A DNA stretch of 5,836 nucleotides from JALZAA01 sp046727755 (GTDB taxonomy: Bacteria > Actinomycetota > Acidimicrobiia > IMCC26256 > JACDBD01), in contig JBKPDG010000187.1 in assembly GCA_046727755.1 (NCBI GenBank), positions 1-5,836 of the forward strand, in the 5' to 3' direction. Shown here one piece after another: positions 1-4,739 of this stretch. Under the pieces are notes generated by a model. That model saw only the letters and a program-made list of their open reading frames with translations. It did not search any database and had not been told where the DNA came from. The first letter of the stretch is position 1, and each line of letters starts with the position of its first letter. The position numbers and the translations under genes are program-made.

Positions 1-347
1 TTCGTCAGCAGCTCGCCGACGCCTACGTCGGCGTCCAGGTCATGAAATACAACGGGCTGCGCATGCTGACGAAGCTCGTCAAGAGCGGCGTGCTCGGGCC
101 CGAGGCGAGCATCGGCAAGCTCTACTGGAGCTCGTGGCACCGCCGGCTCGGCGAGATCGCCATGAACGTGCTCGGCACCGACGGCCTCGTCGTCGACGGC
201 GAGCCCGGTGGGGAGTACGAGCTCGACGAGTTGCATCGCACGTTCATGGTCAGCCGGTCGGAGACGATCTACGCCGGCGCCAGCGAGATCCAGCGCAACA
301 TCATCGGCGAGCGGGTGCTCGGGCTCCCGCGTGAGCCGCGAGCCTGA
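1..347 (+). CDS. Acyl-CoA dehydrogenase, C-terminal part (5' end outside window)
   Basis: C-terminal piece of a FAD-dependent acyl-CoA dehydrogenase, which introduces the alpha-beta double bond into an acyl-CoA in the cytoplasm. The reading frame is open from base 3, before the first internal ATG at 42, so the gene begins upstream of the window. Visible marks are the all-helical C-terminal domain, a KLYWSSWHRRLGEIAMNVLG stretch (about 121-180) typical of actinobacterial FadE proteins, and the closing SEIQRNIIGERVLGLPRE segment (about 282-335). The catalytic glutamate of MCAD-type enzymes lies in a YEGT motif; here the same place reads YAGA, with Ala at 273-275. As in isovaleryl-CoA dehydrogenase, the base may instead sit in helix G, which is not visible. 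It is followed after 9 nt by a second dehydrogenase gene, suggesting partner subunits. The family is certain; the substrate is unknown. Confidence 0.93.
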   Translation, partial: RQQLADAYVGVQVMKYNGLRMLTKLVKSGVLGPEASIGKLYWSSWHRRLGEIAMNVLGTDGLVVDGEPGGEYELDELHRTFMVSRSETIYAGASEIQRNIIGERVLGLPREPRA

Positions 348-354
348 GGGGGAG
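347..354 (+). promoter_or_regulatory. Ribosome-binding site of the second acyl-CoA dehydrogenase gene
   Basis: AGGGGGAG ends 2 nt before the ATG at 357 and begins on the last base of the upstream stop codon. It supports the 357 start and close co-translation of the two dehydrogenase genes. The spacing is short if the whole purine run is counted, but normal from its AGG end. Confidence 0.6.
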
Positions 355-356
355 CA

Positions 357-1487
357 ATGAACTTCGCGTTCTCGGAGGAGCAAGAGCAGCTCCGCGAGGC
401 CGTCCGCAAATTCATGGAGGCGAAGTCGCCTTCGTCGGAGGTGCGGCGCCTCATGGAGACGACCGAGGGCTACGACGAAGCGGTCTGGAAGCAGATGGCG
501 CAGGAGCTCGGACTCCAGAGCCTGCACATTCCCGAGGCACACGGCGGTCAGGGCTACACGTTCGTCGAGCTCGGCATCGTGCTCGAGGAGATGGGGCGCG
601 TCCTGTTGTGCGCGCCGTACTTCTCCACGGTCGTGCTGGCGGCGGACGCGGTCATGAACGCCGGGACCGACGCCCAGCAGGGCGAGCTGCTCCCCGGCAT
701 CGCGTCGGGCGAGACCATCGCCGCGCTCGCGTTCACGGAGCCGAACGGCCGCTGGGACGCGTCCGGCATCACGATGGAAGCCAGCGGCAGCGGCGACAGT
801 TACCAGCTATCGGGCACGAAGATGTTCGTGATCGACGGGCACACCGCGAACACGATCGTCACAGTGGCCCGTCTCGCCGGCACCAGCGGCGAGGACGGCA
901 TCTCGTTCTTCGTCGTCGACGGCGACGCCTCCGGCCTCACGCGCACGCCGCTTGCGACGATGGACCAGACCCGCAAGCAGGCCCGCCTCGACTTCTCGGA
1001 CGTCCCCGCCCGTCCGCTCGGCGAGCCCGGCGCCGGATGGGCCGCGCTGTCGAAGACGCTCGACCAGGCGGCGGTCGGGCTCTCGAACGAGATGGTCGGC
1101 GGCGCGCAGAAAGTACTCGAGATGTCGGTCGAGTACGCGAAGGTGCGCGTGCAGTTCGGACGGCCCATCGGCTCCTTCCAGGCCATCAAGCACAAGTGTG
1201 CCGACATGCTGCTCGAGGTCGAGTCGGCCAAGTCGGCGGCGTACTACGCGGCGTGGGCGGCGGCCGAGGACAACGAGGAGCTGCCCGTGGTCGCGAGCCT
1301 GGCCAAGGCGTACTGCTCGGACGCGTACTTCCACGCCGCCGCCGAGAACATCCAGATCCACGGCGGCATCGGCTTCACCTGGGAGCACGACGCCCACCTG
1401 TACTTCAAGCGGGCGAAGAGCTCGGAGATCCTGCTCGGCGACGCGACCTACCACCGGGAGCTGCTCGCGCAGCGCATAGGGATCTGA
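357..1487 (+). CDS. Acyl-CoA dehydrogenase, probable partner subunit of the upstream FadE
   Basis: Complete 376-residue acyl-CoA dehydrogenase, the usual length for the family. The N-terminal helical domain spans about residues 1-120. The middle beta domain begins with AFTEPNGRWD (125-134), where the common TEPxxGSD form is altered. The C-terminal helical domain has the FAD-contacting RVQFGRPIGSFQAIKHKCAD (264-283) and the QIHGGIGFTWEHD motif (333-345). Two usual positions for the catalytic glutamate appear empty: the YEGT position reads GDAT (361-364), and the isovaleryl-type helix-G position reads about DQAA (236-239). This fits the non-catalytic member of an alpha2beta2 enzyme such as mycobacterial FadE26-FadE27, with the catalytic residue supplied by the upstream gene. 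The ATG at 357 has a purine-rich RBS and an N-terminus (MNFAFSEEQEQLRE) typical of the family. Pathway is inferred: beta-oxidation of a fatty acid, steroid side chain or similar CoA ester. Confidence 0.95.
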   Translation: MNFAFSEEQEQLREAVRKFMEAKSPSSEVRRLMETTEGYDEAVWKQMAQELGLQSLHIPEAHGGQGYTFVELGIVLEEMGRVLLCAPYFSTVVLAADAVMNAGTDAQQGELLPGIASGETIAALAFTEPNGRWDASGITMEASGSGDSYQLSGTKMFVIDGHTANTIVTVARLAGTSGEDGISFFVVDGDASGLTRTPLATMDQTRKQARLDFSDVPARPLGEPGAGWAALSKTLDQAAVGLSNEMVGGAQKVLEMSVEYAKVRVQFGRPIGSFQAIKHKCADMLLEVESAKSAAYYAAWAAAEDNEELPVVASLAKAYCSDAYFHAAAENIQIHGGIGFTWEHDAHLYFKRAKSSEILLGDATYHRELLAQRIGI

Positions 1488-1493
1488 GGAGGG
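1487..1493 (+). promoter_or_regulatory. Ribosome-binding site deciding the GTG start at 1503
   Basis: AGGAGGG overlaps the last base of the preceding stop codon and lies 9 nt before GTG 1503. It favours this start over the in-frame GTG at 1512 or ATG at 1521, which would cut into the predicted transmembrane segment. Confidence 0.6.
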
Positions 1494-1502
1494 CGCGGGC
1501 CC

Positions 1503-1949
1503 GTGGAGATCGTGGCGGGCATGCTCGTGATCGCGGTGGTCGTGGGCATCGCCGCTGCGCTCGTGATCCGCGAAGCGGGGCGGATCGCGAAGGAGCCTCC
1601 GCCCGCGCTCTTCGACGTCGATGAGGCGCACGACTGGGTCGTCGCGCACGTGCCCGACGACGTCGCCGCCACGCTGACGTCCGACGACGTGCGCCGCATC
1701 CTCGAGTTCCAGCTCGAGTACTTCGAGAAGAAGGGTGTGTCGGGCAACGGGTCGGGGCCGCATTCAACCGGGCCGGTCGTGGTCGGTGGCGCCGAGGCCG
1801 TCGCGTACATCGTGGACCGGGCCGCGGCAACCGGCGAGGCGTACCTCCCCGAGCAGGTGTACGGCGTCCTCGAGACGCAGCTGGCGTACCTGCAGTCCAT
1901 CGGTGCGGTCGGTCCGCAGGCCGACGAACCGCCGCCTGCACCGCGCTAG
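1503..1949 (+). CDS. Single-pass membrane protein with an internally duplicated domain, function unknown
   Basis: I do not recognise this 148-residue protein. Residues about 3-22 form one hydrophobic helix (MLVIAVVVGIAAALVI), followed by R23, R27 and K30. By the positive-inside rule the bulk of the protein is therefore cytoplasmic, and there is no signal-peptide cleavage motif. The soluble part holds two similar units, about residues 41-79 and 98-135. Each ends in a V-x-x-(I/V)-L-E-x-Q-L-x-Y-(F/L)-x-x-x-G helix: VRRILEFQLEYF in the first, VYGVLETQLAYL in the second. A Gly/Ser-rich linker (80-92) separates them, and the C-terminus is Pro-rich. It starts with GTG 15 nt after the dehydrogenase stop, so it is very likely cotranscribed. 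A link to membrane placement of the dehydrogenase complex is speculation. Reading-frame quality and RBS make it a real gene. Confidence 0.82.
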   Translation: MEIVAGMLVIAVVVGIAAALVIREAGRIAKEPPPALFDVDEAHDWVVAHVPDDVAATLTSDDVRRILEFQLEYFEKKGVSGNGSGPHSTGPVVVGGAEAVAYIVDRAAATGEAYLPEQVYGVLETQLAYLQSIGAVGPQADEPPPAPR

Positions 1950-1957
1950 GAGGAGGT
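1948..1957 (+). promoter_or_regulatory. Strong ribosome-binding site for the GTG start at 1962
   Basis: AGGAGGAGGT starts inside the TAG stop (1947-1949) of the membrane-protein gene and ends 4 nt before GTG 1962. It fixes the start of the 78-residue protein and implies translational linkage. Confidence 0.65.
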
Positions 1958-1961
1958 CGAC

Positions 1962-2198
1962 GTGACCCGTCCGTCGCGGTTCGAGAGCTACCGGTACCTC
2001 GGCGACAAGCGCACCCAAGTCGTATACGACCTCGACCTCACCGACGACGCCGGCCTCGAGGACGTGATCGACGAGCTCATGCGGTCCGAACAATTCGCCG
2101 CGTTCGCCCCCGACACGTTGTACGAGGCCCGCAACCGCGGGTACCGACCGCACAGTTCGATTAGGGCCGCTGAGGCGTCCCAGGGCGGCGTCGGTTGA
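1962..2198 (+). CDS. Small conserved-looking protein of unknown function (78 aa)
   Basis: Unrecognised small, soluble protein. It has a basic, aromatic N-terminus (RFESYRYLGDKRTQVVYDLD, residues 6-25) and an acidic predicted helix (about 28-41, LTDDAGLEDVIDELM). A polar tail then reads DTLYEARNRGYRPHSS (51-66). There is no signal peptide, transmembrane helix, Cys pair or nucleotide-binding motif. The GTG start has a strong RBS, and the gene lies 12 nt after the membrane-protein gene, making it the last member of the dehydrogenase operon. Codon use is the same GC-rich pattern as its neighbours. The stop codon lies in the loop of a small inverted repeat (2190-2209). Confidence is good that it is a gene; I assign no function. 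Confidence 0.72.
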   Translation: MTRPSRFESYRYLGDKRTQVVYDLDLTDDAGLEDVIDELMRSEQFAAFAPDTLYEARNRGYRPHSSIRAAEASQGGVG

Positions 2199-2209
2199 GC
2201 GATACCGAC
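2190..2209 (+). terminator. Weak inverted repeat at the end of the dehydrogenase operon
   Basis: GTCGGT (2190-2195) and ACCGAC (2204-2209) form a perfect 6-bp stem around an 8-nt loop containing the TGA stop of the 78-residue gene. There is no T-run after it. Actinobacterial terminators often lack U-tracts, so it might end transcription, but the stem is short and could be chance. Confidence 0.25.
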
Positions 2210-2247
2210 CCCGAAACCAGAAGTGCGCCCGAAAACCGCCCCGTGTG

Positions 2248-2266
2248 TGGTACAAGAGCGGTACCA
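2248..2266 (+). promoter_or_regulatory. Inverted repeat TGGTAC-N7-GTACCA over a possible extended -10 promoter
   Basis: TGGTAC (2248-2253) and GTACCA (2261-2266) are perfectly complementary around the 7-nt spacer AAGAGCG. The left arm also reads as an extended -10 element, TGG plus TACAAG (2248-2256), matching TATAAT at four of six positions. No good -35 is visible at 16-18 nt upstream. If this is a promoter, transcription would begin near 2263, giving a leader of about 25 nt before the ATG at 2288, and the repeat would be a natural operator. Alternatively it is an RNA hairpin just before the ribosome-binding tract. Confidence 0.35.
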
Positions 2267-2268
2267 GG

Positions 2269-2283
2269 GAAAGGAGGTGGTCC
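2269..2283 (+). promoter_or_regulatory. Exceptionally long Shine-Dalgarno tract
   Basis: The 15 nt GAAAGGAGGTGGTCC match the complement of the usual bacterial 16S rRNA 3' end at 14 positions. The single difference (G for A) still allows a G-U wobble pair. The GGAGG core (2273-2277) is 10 nt before ATG 2288, an effective distance. Ordinary genes in this window use 7-10 nt of complementarity. It is the main reason for calling the tiny ORF that follows. Confidence 0.6.
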
Positions 2284-2287
2284 ACGC

Positions 2288-2329
2288 ATGCATGATCAAT
2301 CGGGGACTCTGGAGGTACGCGGCCGCTAG
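2288..2329 (+). CDS. Candidate 13-residue leader peptide or micropeptide
   Basis: ATG at 2288 opens a 13-codon frame, MHDQSGTLEVRGR, ending in TAG (2327-2329). It lies 4 nt behind the long Shine-Dalgarno tract and 10 nt before a GC hairpin. The peptide has no run of one amino acid, so it does not look like a classical amino-acid-biosynthesis attenuator, and no secretion or toxin-like hydrophobic segment is present. A second ATG (2292) in another frame could give a 58-residue Arg/Pro-rich product ending at 2468. That start is 14 nt from the GGAGG core and the product looks less protein-like. Translation is well supported by the RBS; the role is unknown. Confidence 0.42.
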   Translation: MHDQSGTLEVRGR

Positions 2330-2339
2330 GCCAAACTCA

Positions 2340-2358
2340 GCGCCCATCGATCGGGCGC
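2340..2358 (+). terminator. GC-only hairpin just after the mini-ORF
   Basis: GCGCCC (2340-2345) and GGGCGC (2353-2358) form a six-pair all-GC stem with loop ATCGATC, starting 11 nt after the mini-ORF stop. There is no T-run downstream. It could be an attenuator or terminator stem, or simple structure in the leader. Confidence 0.3.
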
Positions 2359-2468
2359 GCAGGCTGGACCGCCTGGCGGAATCCCACCCGCCGTACCCTC
2401 GTTTACCGGACGGGAGTTGGTCCCACCCGTGGCGAGCCGGACGACGAGCCTGTCAGCCGAACGAATGA

Positions 2469-2500
2469 CCTGGAGGAGACGCTTCGGCGTCTCCTCCAGG
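2469..2500 (+). terminator. Perfect 14-bp hairpin with TTCG tetraloop
   Basis: CCTGGAGGAGACGC (2469-2482) pairs without a mismatch with GCGTCTCCTCCAGG (2487-2500) around TTCG. In RNA this gives a C(UUCG)G tetraloop, one of the most stable known. Such a stem is very unlikely by chance and is most easily read as a Rho-independent-type terminator without a U-tract, common in actinobacteria. It could also be a stabilising or attenuating stem upstream of the glycosyltransferase operon, whose first ATG is 32 nt away. Confidence 0.6.
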
Positions 2501-2517
2501 CGCGTCTGCGCGAGAAG

Positions 2518-2523
2518 TAGCGT
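2518..2523 (+). promoter_or_regulatory. Possible -10 element for a leaderless start at 2533
   Basis: TAGCGT fits the actinobacterial TANNNT -10 pattern and ends 9 nt before ATG 2533, placing a transcription start almost at the ATG. No Shine-Dalgarno sequence precedes that ATG, which fits leaderless translation. There is no clear -35. The match is short and could be chance. Confidence 0.25.
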
Positions 2524-2532
2524 TGTCGACCC

Positions 2533-2856
2533 ATGGAGGACGAGCTGCGTCTCCTGCGCCGAGCCCACGAGGAACAGGCGAAGCACGTCCTGACCGAGCG
2601 TGTGGTCGCAGCCGATCGGATCCGAGTGCTCGAGTTGCTGGTCGGGGAGCTGGAACGACGACTGGAGCATGAAGTCGCGCGAGCTCAGGAAGCCGCAGCC
2701 GCTGAGCACGAGAAGGCAAGCAGGCACGTCCAGGCCGCTCGCGCCGAGCGGGATGCAGCGCTGCGTCAACTCGAGGAGTTCGAGCAGACCTCGACGTATC
2801 GCCTGGTCACACTGATGCACCGGGTGCTCTCGCGCCGCCGGGGCCCCTCCCAGTGA
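2533..2856 (+). CDS. Small coiled-coil protein of a glycosyltransferase operon
   Basis: A 107-residue protein, highly charged and rich in Glu, Arg, Ala and Leu. Residues about 1-84 have heptad-like leucine spacing, as in LELLVGELERRLEHEV (33-48), and few helix breakers, so they should form a long coiled coil. The C-terminal TSTYRLVTLMHRVLSRRR (86-103) resembles the short SxSYRLxxxLxxPLRxLRR tail seen at the ends of many glycan-biosynthesis glycosyltransferases and their coiled-coil companions. That resemblance is from memory of such families. The stop overlaps the GTG of the glycosyltransferase by 4 nt, so the two are translationally coupled and probably work together, perhaps as a scaffold or chain-length partner. 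The start is uncertain: there is no RBS, and the same frame is open upstream up to a TAG at 2518-2520. Confidence 0.72.
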   Translation: MEDELRLLRRAHEEQAKHVLTERVVAADRIRVLELLVGELERRLEHEVARAQEAAAAEHEKASRHVQAARAERDAALRQLEEFEQTSTYRLVTLMHRVLSRRRGPSQ

Positions 2857-4739
2857 CCCAGACCGGGCCACGAACCGGTCGGCGCCGACTCTCCGCGCTC
2901 GTCGTCCCGACCGGGTCGCAAGCGCCCGCCGAAGACGCGATCGCCGCTCTGGCCCAGCACACGCCCGACCTTGCCGACACCAGCATCACGCCGGTCGGCG
3001 CCGTGAACGCGGCCGTCGGCGACGCGGGCGATGGTCTCCTGTGCCTGGTCGATGCCCGGGTGCAGGCCGAGCCCGGCTGGCTCGCGCCCCTCGTCGAGGC
3101 CATCGATGCCCGGACCAGTCGAGGCAAGGTCGTCGGCGCCACGCCGTGTGTTGTCGGCGAGGACGGCCGAGTTCTGGAGGCCGGCACGATGGTCGCCGGC
3201 AATGGCGCCTTCTACGCGGTCGGCGCCGGGAACGCGGCCGACGACCCGGGTGTTCGATTCGCTCGACCCGTCGACGGCTCGTCGAGGGCGTTGTTGCTCG
3301 AGCAGGACGCCTTTCTCCGTGTCGGAGGGATCGACGACCAGTTCACGACCTTTCCCGCGGCCGCGATGGATCTCTGCTTGCGCGTCGCCGAGCTCGCCGG
3401 AACCATCTGGTACGAGCCTTCGTCGCGCGTGACTTGGATCGGTTCGGCCGTCGGTGCCGGCGGCGCGCAACGAGTCGACGACGACCGCGTGACGCTGCGC
3501 GAGCGGCAACGAGCGGCGCTCGAGCACCGCCCGCTCGCCGAAGATCTCGAGAGGTTCGCCCACCGGGGATTCGCTTTACGCGACGCCCTCGCCCTGGACC
3601 GCGTCCTCTTGATTGACGACCGGGTGCCCCATCATGATCGAGGAGCTGGGGACCCGCGCATGCGCCAGATCGTCGAAGAGATGGTCGCCCTGTGGCCCGA
3701 GGCCAGGATCACGCTCCTGGCCGCAGATCCGGTTCGGGCAGGCGACTACGCGCCGGCGCTTCTCGGGCAGGGGATCGAGGTCGTGTGGCCGTCCGACATC
3801 GATACTTGGCTGCACACCCGGCTTCTTCACTACTCCGTCGTCGTCGTGAGCCGGCCCGACAACTTCAGCCGCTTCGACGATGCGATCCGCCGAACCCAGC
3901 CGCAAGCGCTGCGCGTGTACGACGTCGAGGCGCTGTTCTTCCGCAGGCTGGACCGGATGAAAGCGGTCGTGAACTCTCAGCCGGACCGCGACGCGCTGCG
4001 CGAGTTCTTGCGTCGGGACCGCACCGCGGAGATCACCGCGGCTGCGGAGGCAGACGTTGCATGGTGTGTCACCGCCGAGGAGGAGGCGGTGTTGTCGGCA
4101 GTTGCGCCGTCGACAGCGCGGTTTCCGCTCGCATACTTCGCGGCCGTCGCCTCGGAGCCTCCCGGCTTTGCGGAGCGCCATGATCTGTTGTTCTTCGCCG
4201 GCTTTCTCGCCGGCGCGGGCTCCGCCAACGAGGACGCCGTCCTGTATGTGGTGGACGAGATCATGCCGCGCCTGTGGAAGCACGATCCCACCCTGAAGCT
4301 CCACGTCGTGGGGGCCGACCCGACGCCGGCAGTGCGATCGCTCGACAATGAGCTCGTCGACGTAGTCGGTCACGTCGCGGATCCGCGAGCGTGGCTGGAC
4401 CGCACACTGGTCCACGTTGCACCGATGCGCTTCGGCTCGGGCCTCAAGCTCCGGTTCGTCGAGACGATCGCCGCCGGCCAGCCGCTCGTCACGTCCAGTG
4501 TCGGTGCCGAGGGCCTCGCACTCGGGCAGCTCAGCGGAGCCCTCGTCGCCGACGACGCCGATGCCCAGGCGTCGCTCGTGTTGGAGCTCATCACCAACCG
4601 TTCGCGCTGGGAGGAGGTGCAGAGCGGTGTCCTCGCCGTCGCGGCCGAGCGGTTCAGCAGGGAGCGTTTCCGGTCGGATCTCGTCGAGGCGATGAGCTAC
4701 GTCGGCGTCGCCCCTCCCGCCGATCTCGATGCCTGCTAG
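2853..4739 (+). CDS. Two-domain glycosyltransferase (degenerate GT2-like + GT4-like)
   Basis: A 628-residue cytoplasmic protein for glycan assembly. The first part (about 12-200) resembles the second half of a GT2 GT-A fold: LLCLVDARVQAEPGWL (62-77), EDGRVLEAG (103-111), ALLLEQDAFLRVGGID (146-161), MDLCLRV (172-178) and WYEP (186-189). The early nucleotide-binding part is shortened, DAR stands where a DxD would be, and the acidic pair before DLCLR is lost, so this half may be inactive. After a linker, RVLLIDDRVPHHDRGAG (250-266), VVVSRP (330-335) and VYDVEALFFRR (355-365) resemble the DDRVP...DxxDLHFxR domain of large actinobacterial glycosyltransferases. The last part (444-610) is a GT-B C-terminal domain: DLLFFAGF, LHVVGADP, HVAPMRFGSGLKLRFVET (521-538, K532 and E537) and a downstream EGL (553-555). 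GTG 2853 overlaps the previous stop. Donor and acceptor are unknown. Confidence 0.88.
   Translation: MTQTGPRTGRRRLSALVVPTGSQAPAEDAIAALAQHTPDLADTSITPVGAVNAAVGDAGDGLLCLVDARVQAEPGWLAPLVEAIDARTSRGKVVGATPCVVGEDGRVLEAGTMVAGNGAFYAVGAGNAADDPGVRFARPVDGSSRALLLEQDAFLRVGGIDDQFTTFPAAAMDLCLRVAELAGTIWYEPSSRVTWIGSAVGAGGAQRVDDDRVTLRERQRAALEHRPLAEDLERFAHRGFALRDALALDRVLLIDDRVPHHDRGAGDPRMRQIVEEMVALWPEARITLLAADPVRAGDYAPALLGQGIEVVWPSDIDTWLHTRLLHYSVVVVSRPDNFSRFDDAIRRTQPQALRVYDVEALFFRRLDRMKAVVNSQPDRDALREFLRRDRTAEITAAAEADVAWCVTAEEEAVLSAVAPSTARFPLAYFAAVASEPPGFAERHDLLFFAGFLAGAGSANEDAVLYVVDEIMPRLWKHDPTLKLHVVGADPTPAVRSLDNELVDVVGHVADPRAWLDRTLVHVAPMRFGSGLKLRFVETIAAGQPLVTSSVGAEGLALGQLSGALVADDADAQASLVLELITNRSRWEEVQSGVLAVAAERFSRERFRSDLVEAMSYVGVAPPADLDAC

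Larger units (their letters stand above)
2199..2532 (+). other. Intergenic region with leader-like signals
   Basis: This 334-nt stretch separates the dehydrogenase operon from the coiled-coil/glycosyltransferase operon and contains no ordinary gene. In order it holds an inverted repeat over a possible extended -10, a near-perfect anti-16S purine tract, a 13-codon ORF, a GC hairpin, further short complementary pairs (for example ACGGG 2410-2414 with CCCGT 2426-2430), and a perfect 14-bp TTCG hairpin. The order promoter, strong RBS, mini-ORF, stems, operon resembles a leader/attenuator region. A separate small-RNA or micropeptide gene is equally possible. I could not match it to a known riboswitch class. 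Confidence 0.6.

Noticed and set aside
608..1624. 338-codon plus-strand frame inside the second dehydrogenase gene
   Set aside because: It overlaps a complete acyl-CoA dehydrogenase in another frame and encodes an extreme Arg-rich sequence with no domain.
807..1763. 318-codon minus-strand frame
   Set aside because: It is antisense to the dehydrogenase and membrane-protein genes and has shadow-like composition and no RBS or motif.
2223..2468. 81-codon plus-strand frame through the intergenic region (or 58 codons from ATG 2292)
   Set aside because: The product is Arg/Pro-rich without a recognisable fold. The upstream ATG has no RBS, and the ATG at 2292 is less well spaced from the Shine-Dalgarno core than ATG 2288. 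It is not excluded, but less likely than the 13-codon frame.
2330..2468. Possible riboswitch between the mini-ORF and the tetraloop hairpin
   Set aside because: Several short stems can be drawn, but I found no conserved core of cobalamin, SAM, TPP, c-di-GMP or c-di-AMP classes; the pairs are short enough to arise by chance at this GC content.
2326..2871. 181-codon minus-strand frame over the intergenic region and coiled-coil gene
   Set aside because: It shadows the coiled-coil frame; no family motif, no RBS, and it crosses the strong hairpin.
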